Source: SUG2458 sp051872335
Lineage (GTDB): Bacteria; Bacillota_I; Bacilli_A; RFN20; CAG-826
NCBI GenBank assembly: GCA_051872335.1
Contig: JBJEDT010000031.1
Span: 1-29,132, forward strand
Length of the DNA stretch: 29,132 nt
Direction: 5' to 3'
Shown here: positions 7,128-15,276 of the stretch, one piece after another
Layout: each line of letters starts with the position of its first letter
How positions within the stretch are numbered: the stretch's first letter is position 1
The notes under the pieces: model-generated
The model's database searches: none
What the model was told of the DNA's origin: nothing
What the model saw: only the letters and a program-made list of their open reading frames with translations
Made by a program: the position numbers and the translations under genes

Positions 7128-8355
7128 TCTCATATTTATATTTAAAGCATATAATCCTAATAAAAGAACAACATATTTCATACATAAAGGCTATACAGAT
7201 TATATTGCAAATAGCAAATATGTTTTAAAAAATCCTAATACATCACACGGATTATTTGGAGTAGTAAAAGAGTTTCCAAACATTCAAAATGATGATAATA
7301 TAGAGCCTATTATTAATCATATAGATAGATTAGCCAAAAATAAAGTTCCAATATATAGAGGATATATTTCTTTAAGAGAATATGATGCAGAGCGATTAGG
7401 ATATTATGATCAGGATAAATGGAGAAGTCTTTTAGAAAATAGATTGCCAAGTATTGCAAAAAAAATGAATATAAAATTAGAAGATATACAATATTTAGGT
7501 GCAGTACATATTGAAGATGGTCATCCACATTTTCAATTCTTTGTGTGGAGTAAAGAGCCAAGAATAAATTACTTTGTAAAGTATAAAGAAATCAATAAAT
7601 TAAGAAATGAATTTACAAATGATGTATTTAGAGAAGATTTACTTCCAATATATCAAGAGAAAGACTTGGCAAAGAAAAATATCACATCAGAGAATTATAT
7701 ATTAAGTGAATTAAAAAAAGTAACATCAGATGAAAAATTATTAAATGAATTAATGAAATATGAAAAAGATTTTAACCAAGCAAGAAGAATAAGAGCATTA
7801 TTAAAGGATTCAGATGTTAAGAATATTGTTGACTTACTTATTGACCTAAAAAAAGATTTGAAACAGACAACAGGAAGTATAAAATATCAATATTTAAAAA
7901 AGTATCCTGATATAATAAAAAAAGTTGATTATATATCTAATATTGTTATTGACTCATCTGTGCAATGCCAGATTGAAATTGAAAAGTACATAAAAGCAAA
8001 ACAAAAATTATTAGAATTTCAATACTCTGATAAAGAAAAATTAGAACAGGCAAAAGCTAAAGCAAAAGAAGAAGCACAGGAGGAAATAATAAAACTAATA
8101 GGTAATCAAATATTAGATATAGAAAGAAAATGGCTAAAAGCAAATAATACATATACTTATATTAAGTATAATAATGAGAGTAGAGATTTATTAGATAGAA
8201 TTCTAACAGCATTGTATTATCAAGGACAAAATCAAAAAAAATTAAATAGAAATTTTGAAATGAGATATAAAAAACAGCTGTCAAAACAGGCAAAAAAAGA
8301 ATTAGCTATTTCAAAAAGAAATGCATCATCTTTTGATTGGGAGGATGAAATATAG
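7120..8355 (+). CDS. MobP-type conjugative relaxase
   Basis: Nicks one strand at oriT and stays covalently attached to lead it into the recipient. ATG 7120 is preferred (AGGTGG eight bases upstream); an in-frame GTG at 7105 would add five residues. The three-histidine metal motif is clear: HIEDGHPHFQF with H130, H135 and H137. Tyrosines in RGYISLREYDAERLGYYDQ upstream are candidates for the nucleophile. The C-terminal half is a long charged coiled coil (about residues 290-330). At 411 aa it is compact for a MobP relaxase, has no helicase domain, and ends ASSFDWEDEI, without the EE(F/L)E tail. Confidence 0.85.
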   Translation: MSNLIFIFKAYNPNKRTTYFIHKGYTDYIANSKYVLKNPNTSHGLFGVVKEFPNIQNDDNIEPIINHIDRLAKNKVPIYRGYISLREYDAERLGYYDQDKWRSLLENRLPSIAKKMNIKLEDIQYLGAVHIEDGHPHFQFFVWSKEPRINYFVKYKEINKLRNEFTNDVFREDLLPIYQEKDLAKKNITSENYILSELKKVTSDEKLLNELMKYEKDFNQARRIRALLKDSDVKNIVDLLIDLKKDLKQTTGSIKYQYLKKYPDIIKKVDYISNIVIDSSVQCQIEIEKYIKAKQKLLEFQYSDKEKLEQAKAKAKEEAQEEIIKLIGNQILDIERKWLKANNTYTYIKYNNESRDLLDRILTALYYQGQNQKKLNRNFEMRYKKQLSKQAKKELAISKRNASSFDWEDEI

Positions 8356-8363
8356 GAGGCTAA

Positions 8364-9337
8364 ATGGATGTAAAAACAAAATTACTATTGAATTTAATAC
8401 ATGATAACAATTATTTTAAAGACTTAAACAGCTATTTAAGAGAAATGGTAGAAGAAGATAAATTATCATATAGCAATTTAAAATATTTATATAATAAATT
8501 ATATAAAAATAAATCATTATTTATAAAACAGAATATATTTCCCGTAAGTCAGTTTTTAATAAAAGGTTATTCTACAGAAGAGGCAGAAAAACTCGCAAAT
8601 TTATTGCCCGATGCAAAGGGATTAACAGTATTTTGTTATGATGAAAAAGAAAAAGGAAATTTATTTAATAAATTGTTTATGGATTTAGAATTTGTATATA
8701 TGCAATATGATTATTATAAAAATATAAAAGATACCCAAAATAGAGCTTATGAAATAGTAAAAGATGAGATAGAATCAACAACTGTAAGGCAAAGAGAAGT
8801 TGAAGTTCAAATAGAGAGACAAGAGCTTGACACTAGACAAAAATTAGAAGAAGCTTACGATACAATAGATAAACAAATGAATAAATTAAGATACGAGTTT
8901 GAGCAGGACACAGGTGCTGATGAAAAACTAGCAGAACATTTTAAGAATGATGATCCAAAAGATAGATTTAAAAGTATAATGGTTGCAGGTACTATTCTAG
9001 GTGGAATACAATTAAGAAATATATGGAGAGAAAATGGTAAGTTAGATGATGAAAAAGAAGAATTTCCATATAATGAAAAACAAATTGAAATGATACATAA
9101 GTATAATAGATTAGAAGAAACAATGGACAAACTAGTATACTATGCAGAATACATCTTTGAAGATGAAGANNNNNNNNNNNNNNNNNNNNNNNNNNNNNNN
9201 NNNNNNNNNNNNNNNNNNNNNNNNNNNNNNNNNNNNNNNNNNNNNNNNNNNNNNNNNNNNNNNNNNNNNAAGAAACAATGGACAAACTAGTATACTATGC
9301 AGAATACATCTTTGAAGATGAAGAGGAATTAGAATAA
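8364..9337 (+). CDS. coiled-coil protein with EEELE tail, interrupted by an assembly gap
   Basis: ATG with AGGAGG directly after the relaxase stop. No family is recognised. Residues about 130-180 form a coiled coil (VRQREVEVQIERQELDTRQKLEEAYDTID). A 100-N run interrupts the gene, but the 55 bases on both sides of it are identical, so the gap is artificial. Joining 9169 to 9325 gives a continuous 272-aa protein ending YAEYIFEDEEELE. Being coupled to the relaxase and carrying the cargo-type tail, it may accompany the relaxase-DNA complex during transfer (inference). Confidence 0.75.
9115..9324 (+). repeat. scaffold gap with an exact 55-base duplicated flank
   Basis: 9115-9169 and 9270-9324 are identical, separated by exactly 100 N (9170-9269). 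A 55-base identical end on two contigs joined by a fixed-length N block is what de Bruijn graph assemblers leave at k=55. I read it as an artefact with no missing biology. Confidence 0.9.
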
Positions 9338-9349
9338 ACTATTATTTTA

Positions 9350-9378
9350 TTGAAAGAAACATTTTAATATGGTATACT
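9350..9378 (+). promoter_or_regulatory. sigma-A type promoter before the 9417 gene
   Basis: -35 TTGAAA (9350-9355), 17-bp spacer, -10 TATACT (9373-9378). It is about 38 bases upstream of the ATG at 9417 and the clearest promoter in the window; it may also serve the secretion operon by readthrough. Confidence 0.7.
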
Positions 9379-9416
9379 TATGCTAGAAATAGTAAGTTGT
9401 AGGGGAGATTTATTTT

Positions 9417-9791
9417 ATGAAAAGAAAAGGAATTATTATAATAATTGCAATAGGTAGTGTAATTCTATTAAGTGCTACGATTTTTTCAATATTAAAATTT
9501 AGTGTATGGAATCCATTTTCATCTTGTTTTGGAATGTTAGAAATCTTATTTACAGACAAAGAATATACAATAGTACAAAATAATCCTAATAGAGTAGTTT
9601 TTAGTAAGACAGCAGATACATCAAATAAAAGTGGAGGACAATTTTTAGATGAATATATGGCAAATAGAGGTTTTCATTTTGTGCCTGAAGAACAAATGGG
9701 TGGAATGTTGGTATATAGTAATGGTAGTGAAAAAGAATACATTTTATTTTCTACAAACAAATATTATTCAAAATGGGAATGGCAACAATAA
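9417..9791 (+). CDS. small membrane-anchored protein, 124 aa
   Basis: An N-terminal signal-anchor (IIIIIAIGSVILLSATIFSIL, residues 6-26) is followed by a ~95-residue extracytoplasmic domain with the segment RGFHFVPEEQMGGMLVYSNG. Similar short anchored proteins occur in many Clostridia; I cannot assign a function. It has its own promoter and a terminator-like hairpin after it, so it may be a monocistronic insert between the mobilisation genes and the secretion genes. Confidence 0.7.
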   Translation: MKRKGIIIIIAIGSVILLSATIFSILKFSVWNPFSSCFGMLEILFTDKEYTIVQNNPNRVVFSKTADTSNKSGGQFLDEYMANRGFHFVPEEQMGGMLVYSNGSEKEYILFSTNKYYSKWEWQQ

Positions 9792-9812
9792 ATTACAAAT
9801 TTATCAAGTAAT

Positions 9813-9840
9813 AGAGTAGTAAATAAGCTACTCTTATTTT
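9813..9840 (+). terminator. hairpin terminator before virD4
   Basis: AGAGTAG (9813-9819) pairs with CTACTCT (9828-9834), followed by TATTTTAAT. The T-run is weak. Confidence 0.5.
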
Positions 9841-9891
9841 AATATGAAAGGGGGATTTCAATTATTGAATTGAAAAAGATAGGAGAATAAA

Positions 9892-11807
9892 ATAAATAGA
9901 TTAATCTTATTAATAATAGCTTTAATATTTAGTGTAGGAGTTACTGCATATTTTTCAGTAAGTCTGCATTTTATATTAAGCAATGATTTTAATAGTTTAC
10001 TACAGATAAATGCCCAATCAATAATAAATACAATAACAACAAATCCAAAAGTGCTAGTAATGTTTGTTATACTTGAATTGATTGTAGCATCTTTTTTATT
10101 GTTTTTTTCAAATAAAAGAAAAAACATCTATCATAGTGAACAAATAGAATTAACACCAAAGATAAAAGTTCCAAAGCCAGTTGGGCAGGGACAATATGGG
10201 ACAGGTTGGTGGCTAAATAAAAAAGACTTTGGAAAAGTATTTAAATGTAATATCATTGATAGAACAAAGCCATATAATGAGGTATCGTTCGATTCAGGTG
10301 GAATAGTAACGCATTTTGAAAGAGATGGAAATACTGATAAAGTATATTTTATTGATAAAAATATACATACACTTTTGGTTGGGAGCACAGGAAGTGGCAA
10401 GAGTAGGTCAGTAATAATTCCAACAATTACTAATCTTGGACTAGCTCGGTGAGAATATGTTTATTTCTGATGTTAAAGGTGAACTATATTTATATACTGC
10501 AGAGAAATTAAAAGAGCTTGGATATGATGTAATTGCTATTGATTATATTAACTTTTTAAAAAGTAATAAATACAATTATTTAGATATTATAATCAATGCA
10601 GTAGAAGAGGGAAATGTACCACTAGCAGAAAGTTTAGTAAGTGATATGGTTAATATTTTAGTTGAGAAGAATGATAAAACAGAGCCTATATGGAAAAATG
10701 GAGAGATGAGTGTAATAAAAACAGCAATTATGGCTGTTGTATTAGAAAATAAAGGCAAGAGAGAATATCAAACATTAACAAATGCATATTACTTTGTAGC
10801 AGAAATGTTTAAACCTGATAAAATGGGCAAGATGCCTATTGATGAATATATGGCAAAAAAAGATGCAAACGATCCTATAAAAAAATTCTTTGCAGTAGCA
10901 GGTACAGCTCCATCAAAAACTAGAGGTAGTTTTGTGGCTGCAGCACTTTCAACATTGCAAATGTTCATTGATGAATATGTGGCAAATAATATTCAGTCAT
11001 CAGACTTTGATTTAAGAGACTTTGCAAAGAAAAAAACGGCAATTTATATTCTACTACCTGATGACCGAGAAACATACCATAAACTTCGGTAGCTTATTAG
11101 TACAACAAATTTACACGAGCTTGGTGGCTATAAGTCGCAAAGAAGGTGGAGAATTAAAAATAAGAATGAACTTTATACTTGATGAGTTTGCAAATTTTAC
11201 AAAAATAGAAACCTTCCAAAGTATGTTAACTGTATCTAGAGGAAGAAATATTAGATTTATCATTTGTACCCAAACACTACTTTCTCAATTAGAAGAAAAA
11301 TATGGAAAGGAAGGAGCACAGAATATTGTTGATAACTGTGCAATTCTATACTTAAAATCAGGTAATGTTGATAGTGCAAATAAAATCTCAGAAATGCTTG
11401 GAACTTATACAGCACAGAGTTATGGCGAGAGCAGTAATTCTAATATTAAATATGATAAATCAAGCAGTAGTATGAGTCTAATATCAAGAAAGGTACTTAC
11501 AGCAGATGAAGTGCTAAAATTTGAGAGTCCATATGCAATAGTTATAATAGCAGGAGAACAACCTGCCATTACAACAATACCTGATATTTCAAAAATGTAT
11601 TTTAATAAATTAAATGGTATGGGAACTAGAGAAGAAAATCAAAAGTTAAGAATTAAAAGAGAACAAGAGAGAAAAGAAAAACCAATAAAGCCAATAAAAA
11701 TTTGGGATATTTGGAACAAACAATATACAGAAGAAAATGCAAAAGTTGAGCTTATTCAGGATAAGTTCAAGCAAAAAGTAAAGGAGATTAATGAAAAGAA
11801 TACTTAA
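9892..11807 (+). CDS. virD4: VirD4/TraG-type coupling ATPase with two +1 shifts (CGG 10447 and CGG 11087)
   Basis: Hexameric membrane ATPase that brings the relaxosome to the secretion channel. Read in three segments joined by two CGG shifts it is about 637 aa with no other lesion: two N-terminal membrane spans (about residues 3-23 and 52-72), Walker A GSTGSGKS near residue 164, motif GENMFISDVKGELY, and Walker B MNFILDEFANF, then a charged C-terminus. Without the shifts, translation would stop one codon after each CGG (CGG TGA; CGG TAG). The upstream end is unusual. The frame is open only from 9883, includes the first membrane span, and has no ATG/GTG/TTG before GTG 10051; the ribosome binding site AGGAG at 9881-9885 points to an ATA start at 9892. 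It overlaps the VirB2-like gene by 17 bases. Confidence 0.85.
10447..10450 (+). other. +1 frameshift site 3 (gct CGG T)
   Basis: Frame 0 reads CGG TGA, a stop one codon later. Skipping C gives GGT and the conserved VirD4 stretch LGLA-GENMFISDVKGE, which sits between Walker A and the central domain. Confidence 0.9.
11087..11090 (+). other. +1 frameshift site 4 (ctt CGG T)
   Basis: Frame 0 reads CGG TAG, a stop one codon later. Skipping C gives GGT and continues YHKL-GSLLVQQIYTSL into the Walker B half of VirD4. Confidence 0.9.
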
Positions 11808-12126
11808 AATAATTGGAAAAGTATTGCTAGTAGTAATACTTTTATTTGTTGCACTTATTGGAAAAAGTGTATTTGCATCATCAATTGAAGATAGCATATT
11901 AGTTAAAGGAACAGAGAATCTAGTAAATGCAATAATCAGTTGGCTTACAGGTATTGGAATAACAATATGTGGTGGTTATTTTATATACTATGTATATTGC
12001 CTAAAAACTAATGATGAGGGGGAAAGAAGAAGAAATATTCAAAATATTAAAACCACATTAATTGCAATGGTGCTAATCACTTGTGGTCTTGCAGTAATAA
12101 ATACAATATTAAGTTTCTACAAGTAA
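11791..12126 (+). CDS. VirB2-like (TrbC/Maff2-type) pilin, 111 aa
   Basis: It has a long N-terminal signal-like helix (VLLVVILLFVALIGKSVFA, likely cleavage near VFASS), then two hydrophobic helices (about residues 50-72 and 87-107) separated by a short charged loop (KTNDEGERRRN). This is the plan of VirB2/TrbC pilins and of the Maff2-type proteins in Clostridia ICEs. The start overlaps the virD4 3' end and has AAGGAG upstream, so it is translationally coupled. Confidence 0.75.
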   Translation: MKRILKIIGKVLLVVILLFVALIGKSVFASSIEDSILVKGTENLVNAIISWLTGIGITICGGYFIYYVYCLKTNDEGERRRNIQNIKTTLIAMVLITCGLAVINTILSFYK

Positions 12127-12172
12127 AAAAGTATAGAGTTAGGCTTTATACATAAGAAATTAGGTGAAGCAT

Positions 12173-13018
12173 ATGACAGATATGCTTGTAGAACTAATAC
12201 AAAACTTTATAAGTGGCTCGGAATCAACATTAAATTCAGTATTTAATAGTATGCTAAATTTAGTTTTCTATATAGAAAGAGAACTGATGTATATACCAGA
12301 AGGAGCGATTCTTCCAGTTCATAAAATTGATTTTAATGCCATTTATCAAATTGTATTTAACTATGCAACATATTTACTAATCATTGTATTTATTGTAAAA
12401 GCAGTTAAAACATACTTATTAATGAGAGATGGAGATAGTGAACAAAATCCTATACAACTAGTAATAGGGATGCTAAAAGCTGTTATTGTAATGATATGTT
12501 TTAAAGAAATATATTCAATAGGAGTTGGCATTGTTGAAGAATTTCTGAATGCAATACTTGGAATAATGAGTGTACAGGGAACAAATTTAGCAGAGGCTCT
12601 TTCAAATAATATACAGGGAGGTATATTTACAGCAGTTGCTTGTTTAGTACTTCTTATTTGTTGGCTTTTATTAATATGCCAATTTATAATGAAAGGTATA
12701 GAACTTCTTGTTATGAGAATTGCCATACCAATTGCAAGTATAGGTCTTTTAAATTCAGATGGAGGTGTATTTCCTGATTATATAAGAAGTTTTTTAATGA
12801 CAGCTTTTACATTAGTAATTCAGTTATCATTATTAAATTTATCTATTGTTACACTAATAATGAATAAATTAGTATATGGTATTGCCATTGCAGTTGTGGC
12901 TGTAAATACACCAATGATTATGAGTAAATATATGATTAAACCATCAGCAAATCCAATAAATGCAATAGGAAATACAGCTAGGTCAATGAGAGCATTGATG
13001 CCTAGAGGAAGGCATTAA
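12173..13018 (+). CDS. VirB6/TrbL-like membrane protein of the secretion channel
   Basis: 281 aa. ATG 12173 is chosen for its ribosome binding site AGGTG; an in-frame GTG at 12164 is inside it. After an amphipathic N-terminus (LIQNFISGSESTLNSVFNSMLNL) there are about five to six membrane spans between residues 60 and 255, with conserved-looking charged loops (MRIAIPIASIGLLNSDGG). It corresponds to the TrbL/VirB6 protein, often annotated CD0312-like, that always follows the pilin in Tn1549/CTn-type ICEs. It lines the inner channel. Confidence 0.85.
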   Translation: MTDMLVELIQNFISGSESTLNSVFNSMLNLVFYIERELMYIPEGAILPVHKIDFNAIYQIVFNYATYLLIIVFIVKAVKTYLLMRDGDSEQNPIQLVIGMLKAVIVMICFKEIYSIGVGIVEEFLNAILGIMSVQGTNLAEALSNNIQGGIFTAVACLVLLICWLLLICQFIMKGIELLVMRIAIPIASIGLLNSDGGVFPDYIRSFLMTAFTLVIQLSLLNLSIVTLIMNKLVYGIAIAVVAVNTPMIMSKYMIKPSANPINAIGNTARSMRALMPRGRH

Positions 13019-13021
13019 AAT

Positions 13022-13661
13022 ATGGAAACATTAAAAGAAATTATAAACATATTAAAAATTATAGGAATATCATTAGCAGGAGTAGCATTTATAATGCTTA
13101 TGATAAAAACTGCAACAGATCCAGAGTATAAGTCAAAATATTTAAAACTAACAAAGCATTTGCTTATGGCAACAATTTTAATTACAGTTTCTGTATCACT
13201 TGTAGAGATTCCAAAATATTACTATGGAGACCAAGTATCAATTATAGATAATAAACAATCACAAACAACAATTGCAGAGTTAAAAGATAAAGATTGTCAG
13301 GGTAGAGAAACTATAAATATTGATGGAAAATGGTATGTTGTAACTGATACAGGAAAGAAACTCGGAGCATTAACAGATGGAGACACATTAGATAATGTAT
13401 CAACAATAGGCTTTTATGATACAGGAAAAGTAGTTGAGAATGTTAGCTTTTTAAGATTATTTTCAGAATGTCAGGGAACATTTAAAGGTTACTTTGCAGA
13501 TATTATATATTATAGAGATCAAGATGGAATGATATTCTCAAGAGATACTACATATCCACAATATCAAGCATTAAAAGCAAGTCAGGGTAATGGTGGAGTA
13601 ATGTATGAAGGAGGAGGCGAAGGCTCTTTCGGAGGAGGTAGTGGTCGGTGGTGGCAGATAA
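13022..13661 (+). CDS. CD1107-like secretion-operon membrane protein with Gly-rich C-terminus and +1 shift at CGG 13646
   Basis: Two N-terminal membrane spans (residues 9-30 and 44-61) are followed by an extracytoplasmic domain of ~120 residues and a Gly-rich tail. It lies where CD1107-family proteins are found, between VirB6 and PrgI; the family match is by position and plan, so moderate. At 13646 CGG interrupts the Gly-rich run. With the +1 shift the protein ends GGGSGGGGR at 13661. Without it, the protein would continue as RWWQIIKSKSKYLDK to 13693, deep into the next gene and out of keeping with its Gly tail. Confidence 0.65.
13646..13649 (+). other. +1 frameshift site 5 (ggt CGG T)
   Basis: The CGG sits in a run of Gly codons; skipping C gives GGT GGT GGC AGA TAA. 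The shift changes only the last residues, so it is the least certain of the seven sites, but it follows the same rule. Both outcomes (4 or 16 further residues) could exist. Confidence 0.6.
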
Positions 13662-13968
13662 TAAAAAGCAAGTCAAAATACCTAGACAAATAAGACTTAA
13701 AACTGAATTCTTTATTGGATTTGGTATGGAAGAACTAATAAAAACATTAATTGTTGGAGCTATTGCAGGAATTATCGCTTATATACTTTATAAAATCACA
13801 GGGCAAACCATAATCTCCACATTAATTGTAATAGGGGCAATAGTTGTTTCAGTAGTATCATTAATCAAAGGGAACAATAACTTTTCTATGGTTGATGTAA
13901 TTAAGAACTATGCAAAGTTTGAATTTATGCAAAAGTTGTATAAATATGAAAGGAGTAATAAACATTAA
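13651..13968 (+). CDS. PrgI family (VirB3-like) secretion protein
   Basis: GTG start (13651; the adjacent GTG at 13648 is equivalent), with GGAGGAGGT at 13631-13639 as ribosome binding site. The basic N-terminus KKQVKIPRQIRLKTEFF is followed by a hairpin of two membrane helices (residues about 30-50 and 54-71) and a soluble end. This is the standard PrgI/VirB3 plan, and PrgI genes directly precede virB4 in firmicute T4SS operons. It overlaps both neighbours. It helps anchor VirB4 to the membrane. Confidence 0.85.
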   Translation: MADNKKQVKIPRQIRLKTEFFIGFGMEELIKTLIVGAIAGIIAYILYKITGQTIISTLIVIGAIVVSVVSLIKGNNNFSMVDVIKNYAKFEFMQKLYKYERSNKH

Positions 13969-14563
13969 AATATTTTCAAAGGAAAAAACACAAAGTCTAA
14001 ATGATTTTTTAAATATAAAAGATATAAAAGACAATTACTTGTACACATTAGATGGACAGGTAATTCTTTTTATTAAAGTATTTCCAATAAATATTGAATT
14101 GCTTTCTGATGATGAATTAGAAGTAAAAATGGATGCTAATAGTATTGAATTTAGTAATGAACAGTATCCATACAAAATAATAGTAATTCCAAGAGCAGTT
14201 GATATTTCAGAGCATATACGAGAACAAGAAGAATTAAAGAAAACACTCGATGATGAGGTATGTATTAAAATAATAAATAATAGGATAGTTGCTACAACAG
14301 AGATTGTAGAAAATAAAAATATAATAGAAAATGAATTCTATATTATTATATATGATAATTTTAAAGATAATATAGAAAATGAATTAAATAAAAGAGCAAA
14401 TACCTGGATACAACGATTAAAAAATTGTGAACTTAAAAGTGAAGTATTAGAAGAAAGAGACATTATTCTTTTAATAAAAAGTTTCACAATACCAGAATTT
14501 GCAAGAACAGAGGGGACAGATTATGCTGATAATATTGTCAAAATTAAAAGGAAAGGAGTTTAA
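13946..14563 (+). CDS. TraC-like protein upstream of virB4
   Basis: About 200 aa, soluble, with the segments LNDFLNIKDIKDNYLYTLDG and VILFIKVFPINIELL typical of the small N-domain-like proteins placed between PrgI and VirB4 in some Clostridia ICEs. It has no ATPase motif. The start is ambiguous. ATG 13946 has no ribosome binding site upstream; AAGGAG at 13950-13955 instead points to ATT 13964 (IKIFSKEK). It ends with GTTTAATG, sharing one base with the methyltransferase ATG. Confidence 0.6.
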   Translation: MKGVINIKIFSKEKTQSLNDFLNIKDIKDNYLYTLDGQVILFIKVFPINIELLSDDELEVKMDANSIEFSNEQYPYKIIVIPRAVDISEHIREQEELKKTLDDEVCIKIINNRIVATTEIVENKNIIENEFYIIIYDNFKDNIENELNKRANTWIQRLKNCELKSEVLEERDIILLIKSFTIPEFARTEGTDYADNIVKIKRKGV

Positions 14564-15276
14564 TGTTAAAAACAAATGAAGTATATAATATGGATTGTAT
14601 GGAAGGAATTAAACTATTAGATGACAATAGTATTGATTTAGTAGTCATTGATCCACCATATTTACTTAATCTAACAAAAGTAAAAAAGACATCATCAATT
14701 AATAATTATGCAAATGATTTAATAGGGTTAAAGGATGGATTTGATTTAAAAGTGCTAGATTTATTAGTACAAAAAATGAAAAAAATAAACATATATATTT
14801 TTTGTAGTAAAAGACAGGTGAAAGATTTAATAGAATATTTTGCAAATAAAGATTGCAATTATGAGATTCTAACTTGGCACAAACAAAATCCAAGTCCATT
14901 AATAAATAATAACTATTTACCTGATACTGAATATGTAATATTTGCAAGAGAAAAAGGTGTAAGGTTGTATGGCAATTATTATACCAAAAGAAAATATTAT
15001 ATTTCAGGAACGAATCAATTGGATAAAAAAAGGTATAAACATCCAACTATAAAACCATTGCCATTTATAAAAAATCTAATAATAAATTCAAGTAAAGAGG
15101 GAGATTTGGTGTTAGATTGCTATTGTGGAAGTGGTACGACACTAGTTGGAGCAATAGAAACAAATAGAAATTTCATAGGTTTTGAAATAGATAAAAAGTA
15201 TTATGAAATTTCAAAACAAAGAGTTGAGGAAGCTCTTTTAAAGGAAAAAATGATTGAAGAGAAAGGTACAAAATAA
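14563..15276 (+). CDS. orphan N6-adenine-type DNA methyltransferase, 237 aa
   Basis: Modifies DNA using SAM. The catalytic motif IV DPPY is at residues 30-33 and the SAM-binding motif I DCYCGSGTT is near the C-terminus (about 185-193). This order is that of beta-class enzymes, and DPPY suggests N6-adenine. Target recognition probably lies in residues 60-160. The ribosome binding site is AAGGAG. There is no restriction enzyme nearby. It sits inside the conjugation operon between the TraC-like gene and virB4, overlapping both, so it is made together with the secretion machine. It could mark element DNA in the donor, or transferred DNA in the recipient, against host restriction; the metK at 1415 could feed it. 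Confidence 0.9.
   Translation: MLKTNEVYNMDCMEGIKLLDDNSIDLVVIDPPYLLNLTKVKKTSSINNYANDLIGLKDGFDLKVLDLLVQKMKKINIYIFCSKRQVKDLIEYFANKDCNYEILTWHKQNPSPLINNNYLPDTEYVIFAREKGVRLYGNYYTKRKYYISGTNQLDKKRYKHPTIKPLPFIKNLIINSSKEGDLVLDCYCGSGTTLVGAIETNRNFIGFEIDKKYYEISKQRVEEALLKEKMIEEKGTK

Noticed and set aside
10447..11090. Simple reassignment of CGG to another amino acid (Trp or Gln, as in some Bacillota)
   Set aside because: A three-base reading would still hit TGA or TAG in the next codon in VirD4 and lose the conserved downstream frames; only a +1 change repairs them.
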